Shown here piece by piece: positions 16,859-24,412 of a DNA stretch of 64,000 nucleotides (position 1 is its first letter; the number at the start of each line of letters is the position of its first letter). A program made the position numbers and the translations under genes. Where the stretch lies: contig NZ_BPTV01000001.1 in assembly GCF_019973375.1 (NCBI RefSeq), positions 1,240,001 through 1,304,000 on the forward strand. The letters run 5' to 3'. The stretch comes from Prevotella lacticifex (lineage in GTDB: Bacteria > Bacteroidota > Bacteroidia > Bacteroidales > Bacteroidaceae). The notes beneath the pieces were generated by a model. That model searched no databases, was not told the origin of the DNA, and was given only the letters and a program-made list of their open reading frames with translations.

Positions 16859-19246
16859 TTACTTATTTATCGTTGTATTATTTTCGTTGGAATTGATGAT
16901 GTGAACATCGCGCTGCGGGAATGGAATCTCAATGTTATTGTCATTGAGGGTTTTGTAAATGCATTCCATTATCTTTCCGTCGTCGCCGTACTGTGTCAGC
17001 ACGTTCACCCAGACGAGAATTTTCAGTGTGACACAGTTGTCGTCGAAACTCTTCAAAACGACCTTTACCCCACGTCTGTGGTCAATGCAGTCGAGTTTCG
17101 TTATAGCGTCGATGAGGAGCTTTTGACACTGCTGTATGTTCGTACCGTAGGCTACACCCACCTCAAGAACGTCGAGCTCGAGGCCGTGATTCTTTGTAAG
17201 ATTCTTATAGTTTTTTGTGAAAAGTTGTGAGTTAGTGAAGGCAATGACCGATCCGTCAATGCCTTCGAGCATCGTCGACGTATAGCTTATCGACGACACC
17301 TTACCCCTGATGCCATCGCAGATGATGTAGTCGCCGACCTTTATTCGTCCTGCCATCAGCGATATTCCGTAGTAGATATTCTCCAGGATGTCCTTCATAG
17401 CGAATCCGATACCTGTCGACAGACCACCCGAAACAACGACGAGCCACGTGTTGCTGACGTGGAAGATGGCTAAGGCTATGAGCAGCCATGCGCCCCAGAC
17501 TATGACTTGCTGCACCTTGATAATCATTACGCTTCGGCTTATGGCCGTCGATGCGTCCTTCTGTTGCAGGTACAGACGGATGAGGTCTTTCAGCGTGTAG
17601 TTCAGATAGTTAAAGGCAAACGTCAGAATTATTACTTGAACGATGGCGAAAATGCTCAGACGGAAATTCTTAGTGTCTATGAAGTAGGTCGAGAATATCT
17701 TCCAGATGGTGTCGTTGAGGTTGAAAACTGACGCGGCCCAGTATATGGCTATGATGAAAGAGTATACCGACAGCGACGGTATAAGCACGAAATATATAAG
17801 CCGGAACCACCATGCCTTGGTCACGGGCTGGTTCATGATATCGTGCTTTACGCGGTATACCGACAGCCATTTCTTTATGCAGGCAATGGTCAGAATGCAC
17901 GTCAGCATCATCAGCCACCATATTATCAGCTGTACGGCTAAGAGCGTATAGCCCGTTACGGAGGCAATGAATGATGCTATGAGTACAGTCAGTGTGGCCG
18001 TACTGAGAATCATGTCGGAACGCAACAGATGCGTGTGGTATTTCCGTCCCACATGGAACTGCCATGCGGTTGTGAGAATCAGTATTGGTGGGAAGAATAG
18101 GTTGAGGATGACGGTTGGAATGAGAACGATGCGGAAAGCGAACACTACGAACGCCACGGCGATAATCGGTGAGTAGACGCGGTAGGTGTATTTGATGGCT
18201 ATTCCGGACACCCTGAGGAGAATGGAGATGACGATCGCCGCTCCGAGCCACGACAGTTCGAGGAGCATGCTGGCCGACATCTTGACAAAGTTGGAGCTTG
18301 TCAACATGCCGGTCTTGAATATTGCCATTATCACTCCGAATGTGATAATCGAACCGGCGAGGATAATATATGACCGTTTCTCAAGGAACCATTTGTTGGA
18401 GTCCTTGAACCTGTCGCGCCTCATAAGCCGTGTGACGACGAACCGGATGCTGAACAGGTTGACAGCTACGGCCAAGAGCGCGTACATGGCTATGGCCACG
18501 AACAGCCAGATAATCCATCTTACGTCCCATTGCGACATAACCTTGTTGTCGGGGTTGTACTGCTGCGACAGCGATATGCTCATCCTTGTGAGATAGGCTT
18601 TGAGGTTCCGGAGAATGGAATAGTAGTTAGGGCTACCCCCACTGAATATGCTCTGCTGGATAAACTCATACTGGCTGTCGGCATAGCTGTTCAGAGTGCT
18701 CAGTCGTTTCTCCGTAAACTGATAGTACATGACGTACTCCTTCATGTCCTCGTTGTTGTCGATGAGCATGCGGCGGATATTCACCGCGAGCGTCAGACAG
18801 ACGTTGCGGTCGACTTTTGCGCGGTCGTTGAGGATGAAAACCGGCATCGTCGACAACGCGTTGACGAGCGAGTCGTAGCGCGAAATCTCCAAGTTGCTGT
18901 TGGCGATGTACTCTTTGAAGGGCAGCGTCTTCTTGCGGAATTCCTCATACTGCGCCTTTGCCTCATGACAGGCGTAAGTCAGCTCGAAGATATTGTCGGT
19001 CTGCTGCGAATACAGCATGATGGCATTCTGGCTGCTTCGCTCCATGATGTTGCGCATGGTCTCAAAGACTTCCTGACTCATGGCCTTCGAGTTCGACAGC
19101 AGCTTGTTCTGTTGCACGTGATAGGAGATGAGCTCATGGCGCAGCACAGCTAACGAATTGGCAAGGCTGTCCTCCTTCAGAACGGCATTGGCAGGGAGGA
19201 CGAAAGCTGCGATGAGCAGGAGTATGAAGAGAATCCTTTTATTCAT
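16859..19246 (-). CDS. MscS-family mechanosensitive ion channel, large multi-helix type
   Basis: Membrane protein of 795 aa. I start it at MNKRILFILLLIAAFVLPAN (19246), a clean signal peptide lying just downstream of a -7 box at 19274-19267; the longer frame to 19411 would run through that promoter. After the signal peptide comes a helical periplasmic region to about residue 265, then roughly ten hydrophobic segments, then the MscS pore helix and beta domain (GLSTGIGFAMKDILEN near 665, VGDYIICDGIRGKVSSI near 695, and a GSVIAFTNSQLF segment near 720). Such channels release solutes in hypo-osmotic shock. The gene is monocistronic and divergent from the sugar kinase gene. Family assignment is firm; gating stimulus is unknown. 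Confidence 0.9.
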   Translation of the reverse strand: MNKRILFILLLIAAFVLPANAVLKEDSLANSLAVLRHELISYHVQQNKLLSNSKAMSQEVFETMRNIMERSSQNAIMLYSQQTDNIFELTYACHEAKAQYEEFRKKTLPFKEYIANSNLEISRYDSLVNALSTMPVFILNDRAKVDRNVCLTLAVNIRRMLIDNNEDMKEYVMYYQFTEKRLSTLNSYADSQYEFIQQSIFSGGSPNYYSILRNLKAYLTRMSISLSQQYNPDNKVMSQWDVRWIIWLFVAIAMYALLAVAVNLFSIRFVVTRLMRRDRFKDSNKWFLEKRSYIILAGSIITFGVIMAIFKTGMLTSSNFVKMSASMLLELSWLGAAIVISILLRVSGIAIKYTYRVYSPIIAVAFVVFAFRIVLIPTVILNLFFPPILILTTAWQFHVGRKYHTHLLRSDMILSTATLTVLIASFIASVTGYTLLAVQLIIWWLMMLTCILTIACIKKWLSVYRVKHDIMNQPVTKAWWFRLIYFVLIPSLSVYSFIIAIYWAASVFNLNDTIWKIFSTYFIDTKNFRLSIFAIVQVIILTFAFNYLNYTLKDLIRLYLQQKDASTAISRSVMIIKVQQVIVWGAWLLIALAIFHVSNTWLVVVSGGLSTGIGFAMKDILENIYYGISLMAGRIKVGDYIICDGIRGKVSSISYTSTMLEGIDGSVIAFTNSQLFTKNYKNLTKNHGLELDVLEVGVAYGTNIQQCQKLLIDAITKLDCIDHRRGVKVVLKSFDDNCVTLKILVWVNVLTQYGDDGKIMECIYKTLNDNNIEIPFPQRDVHIINSNENNTTINK

Positions 19247-19266
19247 ATTATATTCTTTTGACGATA

Positions 19267-19274
19267 CAAAGGTA
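19267..19274 (-). promoter_or_regulatory. -7 box for the MscS-type channel gene
   Basis: TACCTTTG on the minus strand, 20 bp upstream of the chosen start codon. The -33 element is poor. Confidence 0.5.
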
Positions 19275-19318
19275 CTAAAAAATAGAGGTAAACAGTTCTC
19301 TTGGCCGTTCTTTTTTAT

Positions 19319-19326
19319 TACTTTTG
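19319..19326 (+). promoter_or_regulatory. -7 box for the BadF-type kinase gene
   Basis: TACTTTTG matches TAnnTTTG and lies 54 bp before the start codon; no convincing -33 TTTG at the right distance. Confidence 0.45.
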
Positions 19327-19380
19327 CATCCAAATGCCGATTATTCAGCTGAAAACGAAACTTAAAACGAACGAGAAAAG

Positions 19381-20208
19381 ATGATTTTAGTAGCCGACAG
19401 CGGTAGCACAAAGACCGATTGGGCCTTGATAAACGACGACGGTGAGACCGCGAAACACATTCAGACCCAGGGACTTAACCCCTTTCACATGGATGGAGCG
19501 GGTATCGCGCGCGTTCTGCGGGAGGAACTTCTTCCTGCTCTTGCCGGCTGTTCAGTCGACAGCGTGCGGTTCTATGGCACCGGCTGCACGACCGATAAGA
19601 TACCAGCCATGAAGTCGTTGCTCGCCGATGTCCTCGGCTGCACCAACGTCTTTGTGGGCAGCGACCTCCTTGGTGCCGCCCATGCCCTGTGTGGCGACGG
19701 CGAGGGCATAGCGTGCATCCTTGGCACCGGGGCCAACAGCTGCCTCTACGATGGCCACCGCATCACGGCCAACACACCGCCGCTCGGTTATATTCTTGGT
19801 GATGAGGGGTCGGGGGCAGTGCTCGGCCGCACGTTTCTCAACGGCATCTTCAAGGGATGGATAAGTCCGGCCGTGCGCGACCTCTACCTTCAGGAGACGA
19901 ATCAGACCTATGCCGACGTTATAAATAATGTCTACCGGCAGCCGTTGGCCAACCGCTATCTTGCGCGAATAGCGAAGTTCTTAGGTCGGCACAAGGCCGA
20001 ATATCCCGAACTCAGTGCGATGGTCGAGGAGAGTTTCGTAGCCTTTATCCACCGGAATATCGATGCTTACGGGCGCAAGGACCTGCCGCTGAACTTCGTA
20101 GGGAGCGTGGCATGGTACTTTCGGCCGGAACTCAAGGCCGCTGCTGAGACTACGGGCTACACCCTTGGACGGGTTCTCAGGAGCCCTGTCGACAGCTGTG
20201 ACCGCTGA
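19381..20208 (+). CDS. BadF/BadG-type ATPase, probable N-acetylglucosamine kinase-like sugar kinase
   Basis: A 275-aa ASKHA-fold protein of the BadF/BadG/BcrA/BcrD family. The phosphate-1 motif is DSGSTKTDWALI at residues 6-17, the phosphate-2/adenosine region is GTGANSCLY near 117 and GDEGSGAVLG near 140. In this length class the closest characterised relatives are N-acetylglucosamine kinases, so amino-sugar phosphorylation in the cytoplasm is the best guess; no substrate-specific residue can be read here. It is monocistronic, divergent from the MscS gene, and followed by a long convergent gap holding a palindrome array. Confidence 0.8.
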   Translation: MILVADSGSTKTDWALINDDGETAKHIQTQGLNPFHMDGAGIARVLREELLPALAGCSVDSVRFYGTGCTTDKIPAMKSLLADVLGCTNVFVGSDLLGAAHALCGDGEGIACILGTGANSCLYDGHRITANTPPLGYILGDEGSGAVLGRTFLNGIFKGWISPAVRDLYLQETNQTYADVINNVYRQPLANRYLARIAKFLGRHKAEYPELSAMVEESFVAFIHRNIDAYGRKDLPLNFVGSVAWYFRPELKAAAETTGYTLGRVLRSPVDSCDR

Positions 20209-20366
20209 ATTGTTGCAAGGAGATAAGCGAATCAGACTGCTTAATACCAAATATTCGACTCACAATGTTGCCGACTGATAGTGCAATGACATGCCAACAG
20301 ATATATCGGTAAACAGTTCGTTTATAGTCGAAGAGTCCTTTTTAGATAGTCGGACAGAACGCAGAA

Positions 20367-20566
20367 TTAGTAAAAATAATTCAAAATATAATGGCATTAT
20401 TATCGCTTCTGTAACTTGCTGATTCTTAACTGCTTACAAATACATGCCGTTTGGCGTTCCAAAACGGTCCGTTTCGCAACGCCAAACGGTCCGTTTTAGA
20501 CGATGAAACAGGCCGTTTCGCAATGCCAAACGGTAGGTCTGATAATGCTGTAAGGATTTTTCAATT
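20367..20566 (-). repeat. 22-bp-phased palindrome array element, copy 2
   Basis: Palindromes at 20462-20474, 20484-20496 and 20506-20518 (the third has one mismatch, AAACAGGCCGTTT). Half-sites GCCGTTT (ending 20452) and AAACGGTA (from 20528) lie on the same 22-bp grid. Flanking boxes TTAGTAAAAATAATTCA (20367-20383) and CTGTAAGGATTTTTCAA (20548-20564) are 180 bp apart. It is in the same orientation as copy 1. It lies in the convergent 592-bp gap 20209-20800; besides it and the terminator near 20712 I see no gene or signal there. Confidence 0.9.
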
Positions 20567-20711
20567 CCATCCTCCCGTCTCTTTCCTCCGGTGCCTGCAT
20601 CCGTTCTTCTCTCCATTTAGCCGTAGATGGTGGCCCGCTATGCCACAGAATACATTGGCAACGGCACCATTGTGCGGCTCGATTTGGCATTGATGCGATA
20701 TTATTAGGAGC

Positions 20712-20752
20712 AAAAAAAATCCCCGGTCGGCTTCACAGCTTGCCGGGGATTG
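20712..20752 (-). terminator. Terminator of the EF-G2 gene
   Basis: AATCCCCGG (20719-20727 region) pairs with CCGGGGATT (20743-20751). Read on the minus strand the stem is followed by eight T. Confidence 0.8.
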
Positions 20753-20800
20753 GCATTAATATGTTATGAGACTATAATTTCAGCTTTACTACGTCGTGTC

Positions 20801-22960
20801 TTATTCGTCCTCAGCAGTCTCTTTCTCGTGCTCAGCGATAAGTTTCTGCTGCAGGTCGTTAGGCACGAGCTCGTAAGAAGCGAACTTAGCGGTGAACGAT
20901 GCGCGTCCGCCGGTCAGACTGCTCAGTGCCACCGAGTAGTTCGACAGCTCCTTGAGAGGAATCTTAGCCTGTAGCTTCTGATAGCCGGCCTCAGTGTCCA
21001 TGCCCATAATCATGGCCCTGCGGCTCTGCAGATCGCTCATGACGTCGCCCATGAAGTCGGCGGGAACGAAGACTTCGAGGTCGTAGATAGGCTCCAGGAT
21101 CTTCGGGCCTGCGTTCTTGAATGCCTCCGAGAAAGCATGGCGTGCAGCCAACGTGAACGACAACTCGTTGGAGTCGACGGGGTGCATCTTACCATCGTAG
21201 ACGACAACTCTCACGTCGCGGGCATAGCTGCCCGTCAGCGGACCGCTCTCCATGCAGTCCATGACTCCCTTGAGTATTGCCGGCATGAATCTTAGGTCGA
21301 TGGCTCCACCGACTACGGAGTTGATAAATACGAGCTTACCGCCCCATGGCAGGTCGCGCTCCTCCTTGCCTTTGATGTTCATCTTGAACTCCTGTCCACC
21401 GAACTTGTAAACTGTCGGGTCGGGCATTCCCTCGGCATAAGGCTCCACGATGAGTGCCACCTCACCAAACTGTCCGGCACCTCCCGACTGCTTCTTGTGG
21501 CGGTATGTAGCGCGCGACTGCTTAGTGATAGTCTCGCGGTACGGAATCTTCGGCTCCTCAAACTCCACGGCAATCTTCTCGTTGTTCTCCAAACGCCACT
21601 TCAGCGTACGCAGATGGAACTCTCCCTGACCGTGGACGATGGTCTGCTTCAGCTCCTTGCTCTGCTCCACAACCCATGTGGGGTCTTCCTGGCGCATCTT
21701 CAGCAGGGCAGCCATGAGCTTCTCGGTGTCGGCGGAGTTCTTCGCTTTGATGGCACGCGAGTATTTTGAGTTAGGATATTTTATGAAGTCGAAACGCTGG
21801 TCGGTACCCTTGCCGTTAAGGGTGTTGCCGGTCTTGACATCCTTCAGCTTCACTGTGCAGCCTATATCGCCGGCGTTGAGCTGGTCGACGGGTATGCGGC
21901 TGGCTCCTGCGCAAGCGTAAATCTGGCCTATGCGCTCCTTCGAGCCGCGGTCGGCATTGGTGAGGTCGTCGCCCGATTTTACCGTTCCCGACATCACCTT
22001 GAAGTAGCTCACCTCGCCGATGTGCGGCTCCATACCGGTCTTGAAGAAGTAGAGGCTCTCCGGACCATTGCTGTCGGGCTCGACTTCCTCACCACGTGTG
22101 TTGTGCACTTTCGGCATATCGCTGACGAAAGGCACCACGTTGCCGAGGAATTCCATAAGGCGCTGTACACCCATATCCTTGAGGGCGTCGACACAGAAGA
22201 CGGGAAGGATGGAGCGGGTGACAAGACCCTGACGGATGCCCTGGCGGAGCTCGTCCTCAGTGAGGGTCTCCTCCTCGAAGAATTTCTCCATCAGGCCTTC
22301 GTCGTTCTCGGCAGCGGCCTCTACAAGCGCGGCATGGAGCTCCATGGCTTTGTCCATCTCTTCGGCCGGAATCTCCTCACGTTTAGGTGCTCCGCCCTCA
22401 CTGCTCCACGACAACTTCTTCATTATCAGCACATCAATAATCTCGTGGAAGTCGGGACCGGTGGTCACAGGATACTGTATCTGGACACATTTAGGACCGT
22501 AGATTTCCTTCATCGAGTTGATGATGTTGTCGAAGTCGCACTTGTCGGAATCCAGTTGGTTGACAAGGAAGATGACCGGTTTGCCGAGTTTCTCGGTATA
22601 GCGGAAAGCGTTCTGTGTGCCCACCTCAGGGCCGTACTGGCCGTTGATGACGACCACGGCGGTGTCGGTGACGTTGAGGGCCGTTATCGTTCCGCCGACG
22701 AAATCGTCGGAACCCGGACAGTCGATGACGTTTAGCTTCTTATTGTTCCATTCAGCATGGAAGACGGTCGGAAAGACGGAGTAGCCGTATTCCTGCTCTA
22801 CGGGGAAGTAGTCGCTCACGGTGTTCTTAGCTTCTACTGAGCCACGGCGCTTAATAACACCGGCTTCAAAAAGCATACTCTCGGCAAGCGTGGTCTTGCC
22901 GCTACCCGCACTGCCAACCAGCGCAATGTTCTTAATCTCGTTAGTCTGATATACTCTCAT
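20801..22960 (-). CDS. EF-G2: elongation factor G paralogue lacking the catalytic switch II histidine
   Basis: A 719-aa protein with the full EF-G domain order: G domain, domain II, then III-V. The P-loop GSAGSGKTT (residues 16-24) is intact. Switch I, normally EQERGITI, reads EQEYGYSV (55-62). Switch II, normally DTPGHVDF, reads DCPGSDDF (80-87), so the histidine that activates water for GTP hydrolysis is Ser84. The NKxD guanine motif is NQLD (134-137). EF-G activity therefore probably does not depend on normal GTP hydrolysis; a Bacteroides EF-G2 of this kind has been reported to support translation without GTPase activity, under carbon limitation and for gut colonisation. It is not the housekeeping fusA. 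Monocistronic, with its own terminator. Confidence 0.9.
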   Translation of the reverse strand: MRVYQTNEIKNIALVGSAGSGKTTLAESMLFEAGVIKRRGSVEAKNTVSDYFPVEQEYGYSVFPTVFHAEWNNKKLNVIDCPGSDDFVGGTITALNVTDTAVVVINGQYGPEVGTQNAFRYTEKLGKPVIFLVNQLDSDKCDFDNIINSMKEIYGPKCVQIQYPVTTGPDFHEIIDVLIMKKLSWSSEGGAPKREEIPAEEMDKAMELHAALVEAAAENDEGLMEKFFEEETLTEDELRQGIRQGLVTRSILPVFCVDALKDMGVQRLMEFLGNVVPFVSDMPKVHNTRGEEVEPDSNGPESLYFFKTGMEPHIGEVSYFKVMSGTVKSGDDLTNADRGSKERIGQIYACAGASRIPVDQLNAGDIGCTVKLKDVKTGNTLNGKGTDQRFDFIKYPNSKYSRAIKAKNSADTEKLMAALLKMRQEDPTWVVEQSKELKQTIVHGQGEFHLRTLKWRLENNEKIAVEFEEPKIPYRETITKQSRATYRHKKQSGGAGQFGEVALIVEPYAEGMPDPTVYKFGGQEFKMNIKGKEERDLPWGGKLVFINSVVGGAIDLRFMPAILKGVMDCMESGPLTGSYARDVRVVVYDGKMHPVDSNELSFTLAARHAFSEAFKNAGPKILEPIYDLEVFVPADFMGDVMSDLQSRRAMIMGMDTEAGYQKLQAKIPLKELSNYSVALSSLTGGRASFTAKFASYELVPNDLQQKLIAEHEKETAEDE

Positions 22961-23107
22961 ACGCGATGTGGACTTAAGTTGTTAGTTAATTCAATTCATA
23001 GATCGTTATACGGACCGAAATCCGTATTTCGCCGATAAAATTACTATAAAAAATCAATACTGCCAAATTTATTTCTACAAAATAGCTGATAATTTAATTC
23101 TTATTAG

Positions 23108-23115
23108 TACTTTTG
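23108..23115 (+). promoter_or_regulatory. -7 box for hemW
   Basis: TACTTTTG fits TAnnTTTG and lies 60 bp before the start codon; the -33 element is not clear. Confidence 0.45.
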
Positions 23116-23175
23116 CCTTTGCGATTATAAACTTGTGGGCATTACACATTATAAATAAACGAACACATCAAGAAA

Positions 23176-24297
23176 GTGACCGGACTTTATATACACATTC
23201 CCTTCTGCGAGAGCCGCTGCATCTACTGCGGGTTCTACTCGACGACGCGGCGGGAGCTACAGGACGATTACGTGCGGGCTCTCTGCCGTGAGATGGCGAT
23301 GCGGAAAGACGAGGGCGCGGACGGTCTGGCGACGGTTTATATTGGTGGTGGTACGCCAAGTCAGCTGTCGGCATCGAATATACGCAGCATCTTCGACGGT
23401 ATCGATGATGTTTTCTCTCCTGATTGGGGTAAAATGGAGATTACCATGGAGTGTAATCCGGAGGATATTACCGACGATTTCTGCAGGGCATTGAGTCAGA
23501 CCCCAGTGAACAGAGTGTCGATGGGAGCGCAGACTTTCTCCGACGTACGACTGCGTTTTCTCCGCCGCCGTCATGATTCCGCGCAGGTGGCCAGGGCCGT
23601 GAGACGGCTCAGGGCTGTAGGAATCGACAATATCTCGATCGATCTTATGTTCGGATTTCCCGGTGAGACGGTCGCCGAATGGACGGATGACATTAGCTGT
23701 GCTCTTGCTTTGCGACCCGAGCATCTGTCGGCCTATAGCCTTCAGTATGAGGAAGGTACGCTGCTTTACCGTATGCTCGCGAAAGGGGAGGTAAGCGAGA
23801 TTGACGATGAGACATACCGGATGATGTATAATGTGCTCTGCGACAGGATGGAAGCGGCGGGCTATGACCATTACGAGATATCCAATTTTGCTCTGCCCGA
23901 CCGTCGCTCGCGCCACAATTCTTCCTATTGGCATGACGTTCCTTACATCGGACTCGGTGCCTCAGCCCACTCCTATTCGGGGAAGCAGAGGTCGTGGAAC
24001 GTCAGCAGTATGACGGAGTATATCCGTCTGATAATGAGCGGAGTACGGCCTTCAGAATCGGAAACTATCGATGAGCGCACTCATTACGACGATATGGTGA
24101 TGACGGCCCTTAGGACTCGTGAGGGAATCAATCTCGATGAGATGCCGGAGGAGTTCCGCAAATACATTGTCGGGAGCGCGGAGAAATATATTGGGGCCGG
24201 CGAGATGTGGACAGACGGCCACCGGTTGGCTCTGACAAGGGAGGGAATTTTCGTCAGCGATATGATAATGGCCGACCTAATGAGGCCCGATGAATGA
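23176..24297 (+). CDS. hemW: HemW-type radical SAM heme chaperone
   Basis: Radical SAM protein of 373 aa related to coproporphyrinogen dehydrogenase but of the HemW branch, thought to deliver heme to membrane respiratory proteins. The [4Fe-4S] cysteines are Cys11, Cys15 and Cys18 in CESRCIYC. GGGTPSQL near residue 58 and MECNPEDI near 94 are SAM-binding segments, MGAQTF and GFPGETVAEW follow, and the C-terminal HemW domain holds YEISNFA near 235. It starts with GTG at 23176; no nearer ATG gives a full N-terminus. It is often annotated hemN; the short N-terminus and sequence favour HemW. MetH follows after 115 bp with its own promoter. Confidence 0.88.
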   Translation: MTGLYIHIPFCESRCIYCGFYSTTRRELQDDYVRALCREMAMRKDEGADGLATVYIGGGTPSQLSASNIRSIFDGIDDVFSPDWGKMEITMECNPEDITDDFCRALSQTPVNRVSMGAQTFSDVRLRFLRRRHDSAQVARAVRRLRAVGIDNISIDLMFGFPGETVAEWTDDISCALALRPEHLSAYSLQYEEGTLLYRMLAKGEVSEIDDETYRMMYNVLCDRMEAAGYDHYEISNFALPDRRSRHNSSYWHDVPYIGLGASAHSYSGKQRSWNVSSMTEYIRLIMSGVRPSESETIDERTHYDDMVMTALRTREGINLDEMPEEFRKYIVGSAEKYIGAGEMWTDGHRLALTREGIFVSDMIMADLMRPDE

Positions 24298-24356
24298 AAA
24301 TAAACGTCAAAAGGATGTGTCTTTTCTACGTTTTGGCACATCATAACAGTGTTTTC

Positions 24357-24388
24357 TTCGTTCGTTTAAGAAAAAACCACTATCTTTG
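24357..24388 (+). promoter_or_regulatory. Promoter of metH
   Basis: TTCG at 24357-24360 (weak -33), 20 bp, then TATCTTTG at 24381-24388. The 24-nt leader is too short for a cobalamin or SAM riboswitch. Confidence 0.55.
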
Positions 24389-24412
24389 TAACGCAATAAA
24401 AGAAGAATCAAT

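Noticed and set aside
20367..20566. Palindrome arrays as classical rho-independent terminators
   Set aside because: The stems are not followed by T-runs, dedicated terminators already exist beside several copies (1857, 20712, 32722), and the fixed 22-bp and 180-bp geometry is unexplained by termination.
24389..24412. Cobalamin or SAM riboswitch before metH
   Set aside because: The leader after the -7 box is about 20 nt, far too short.
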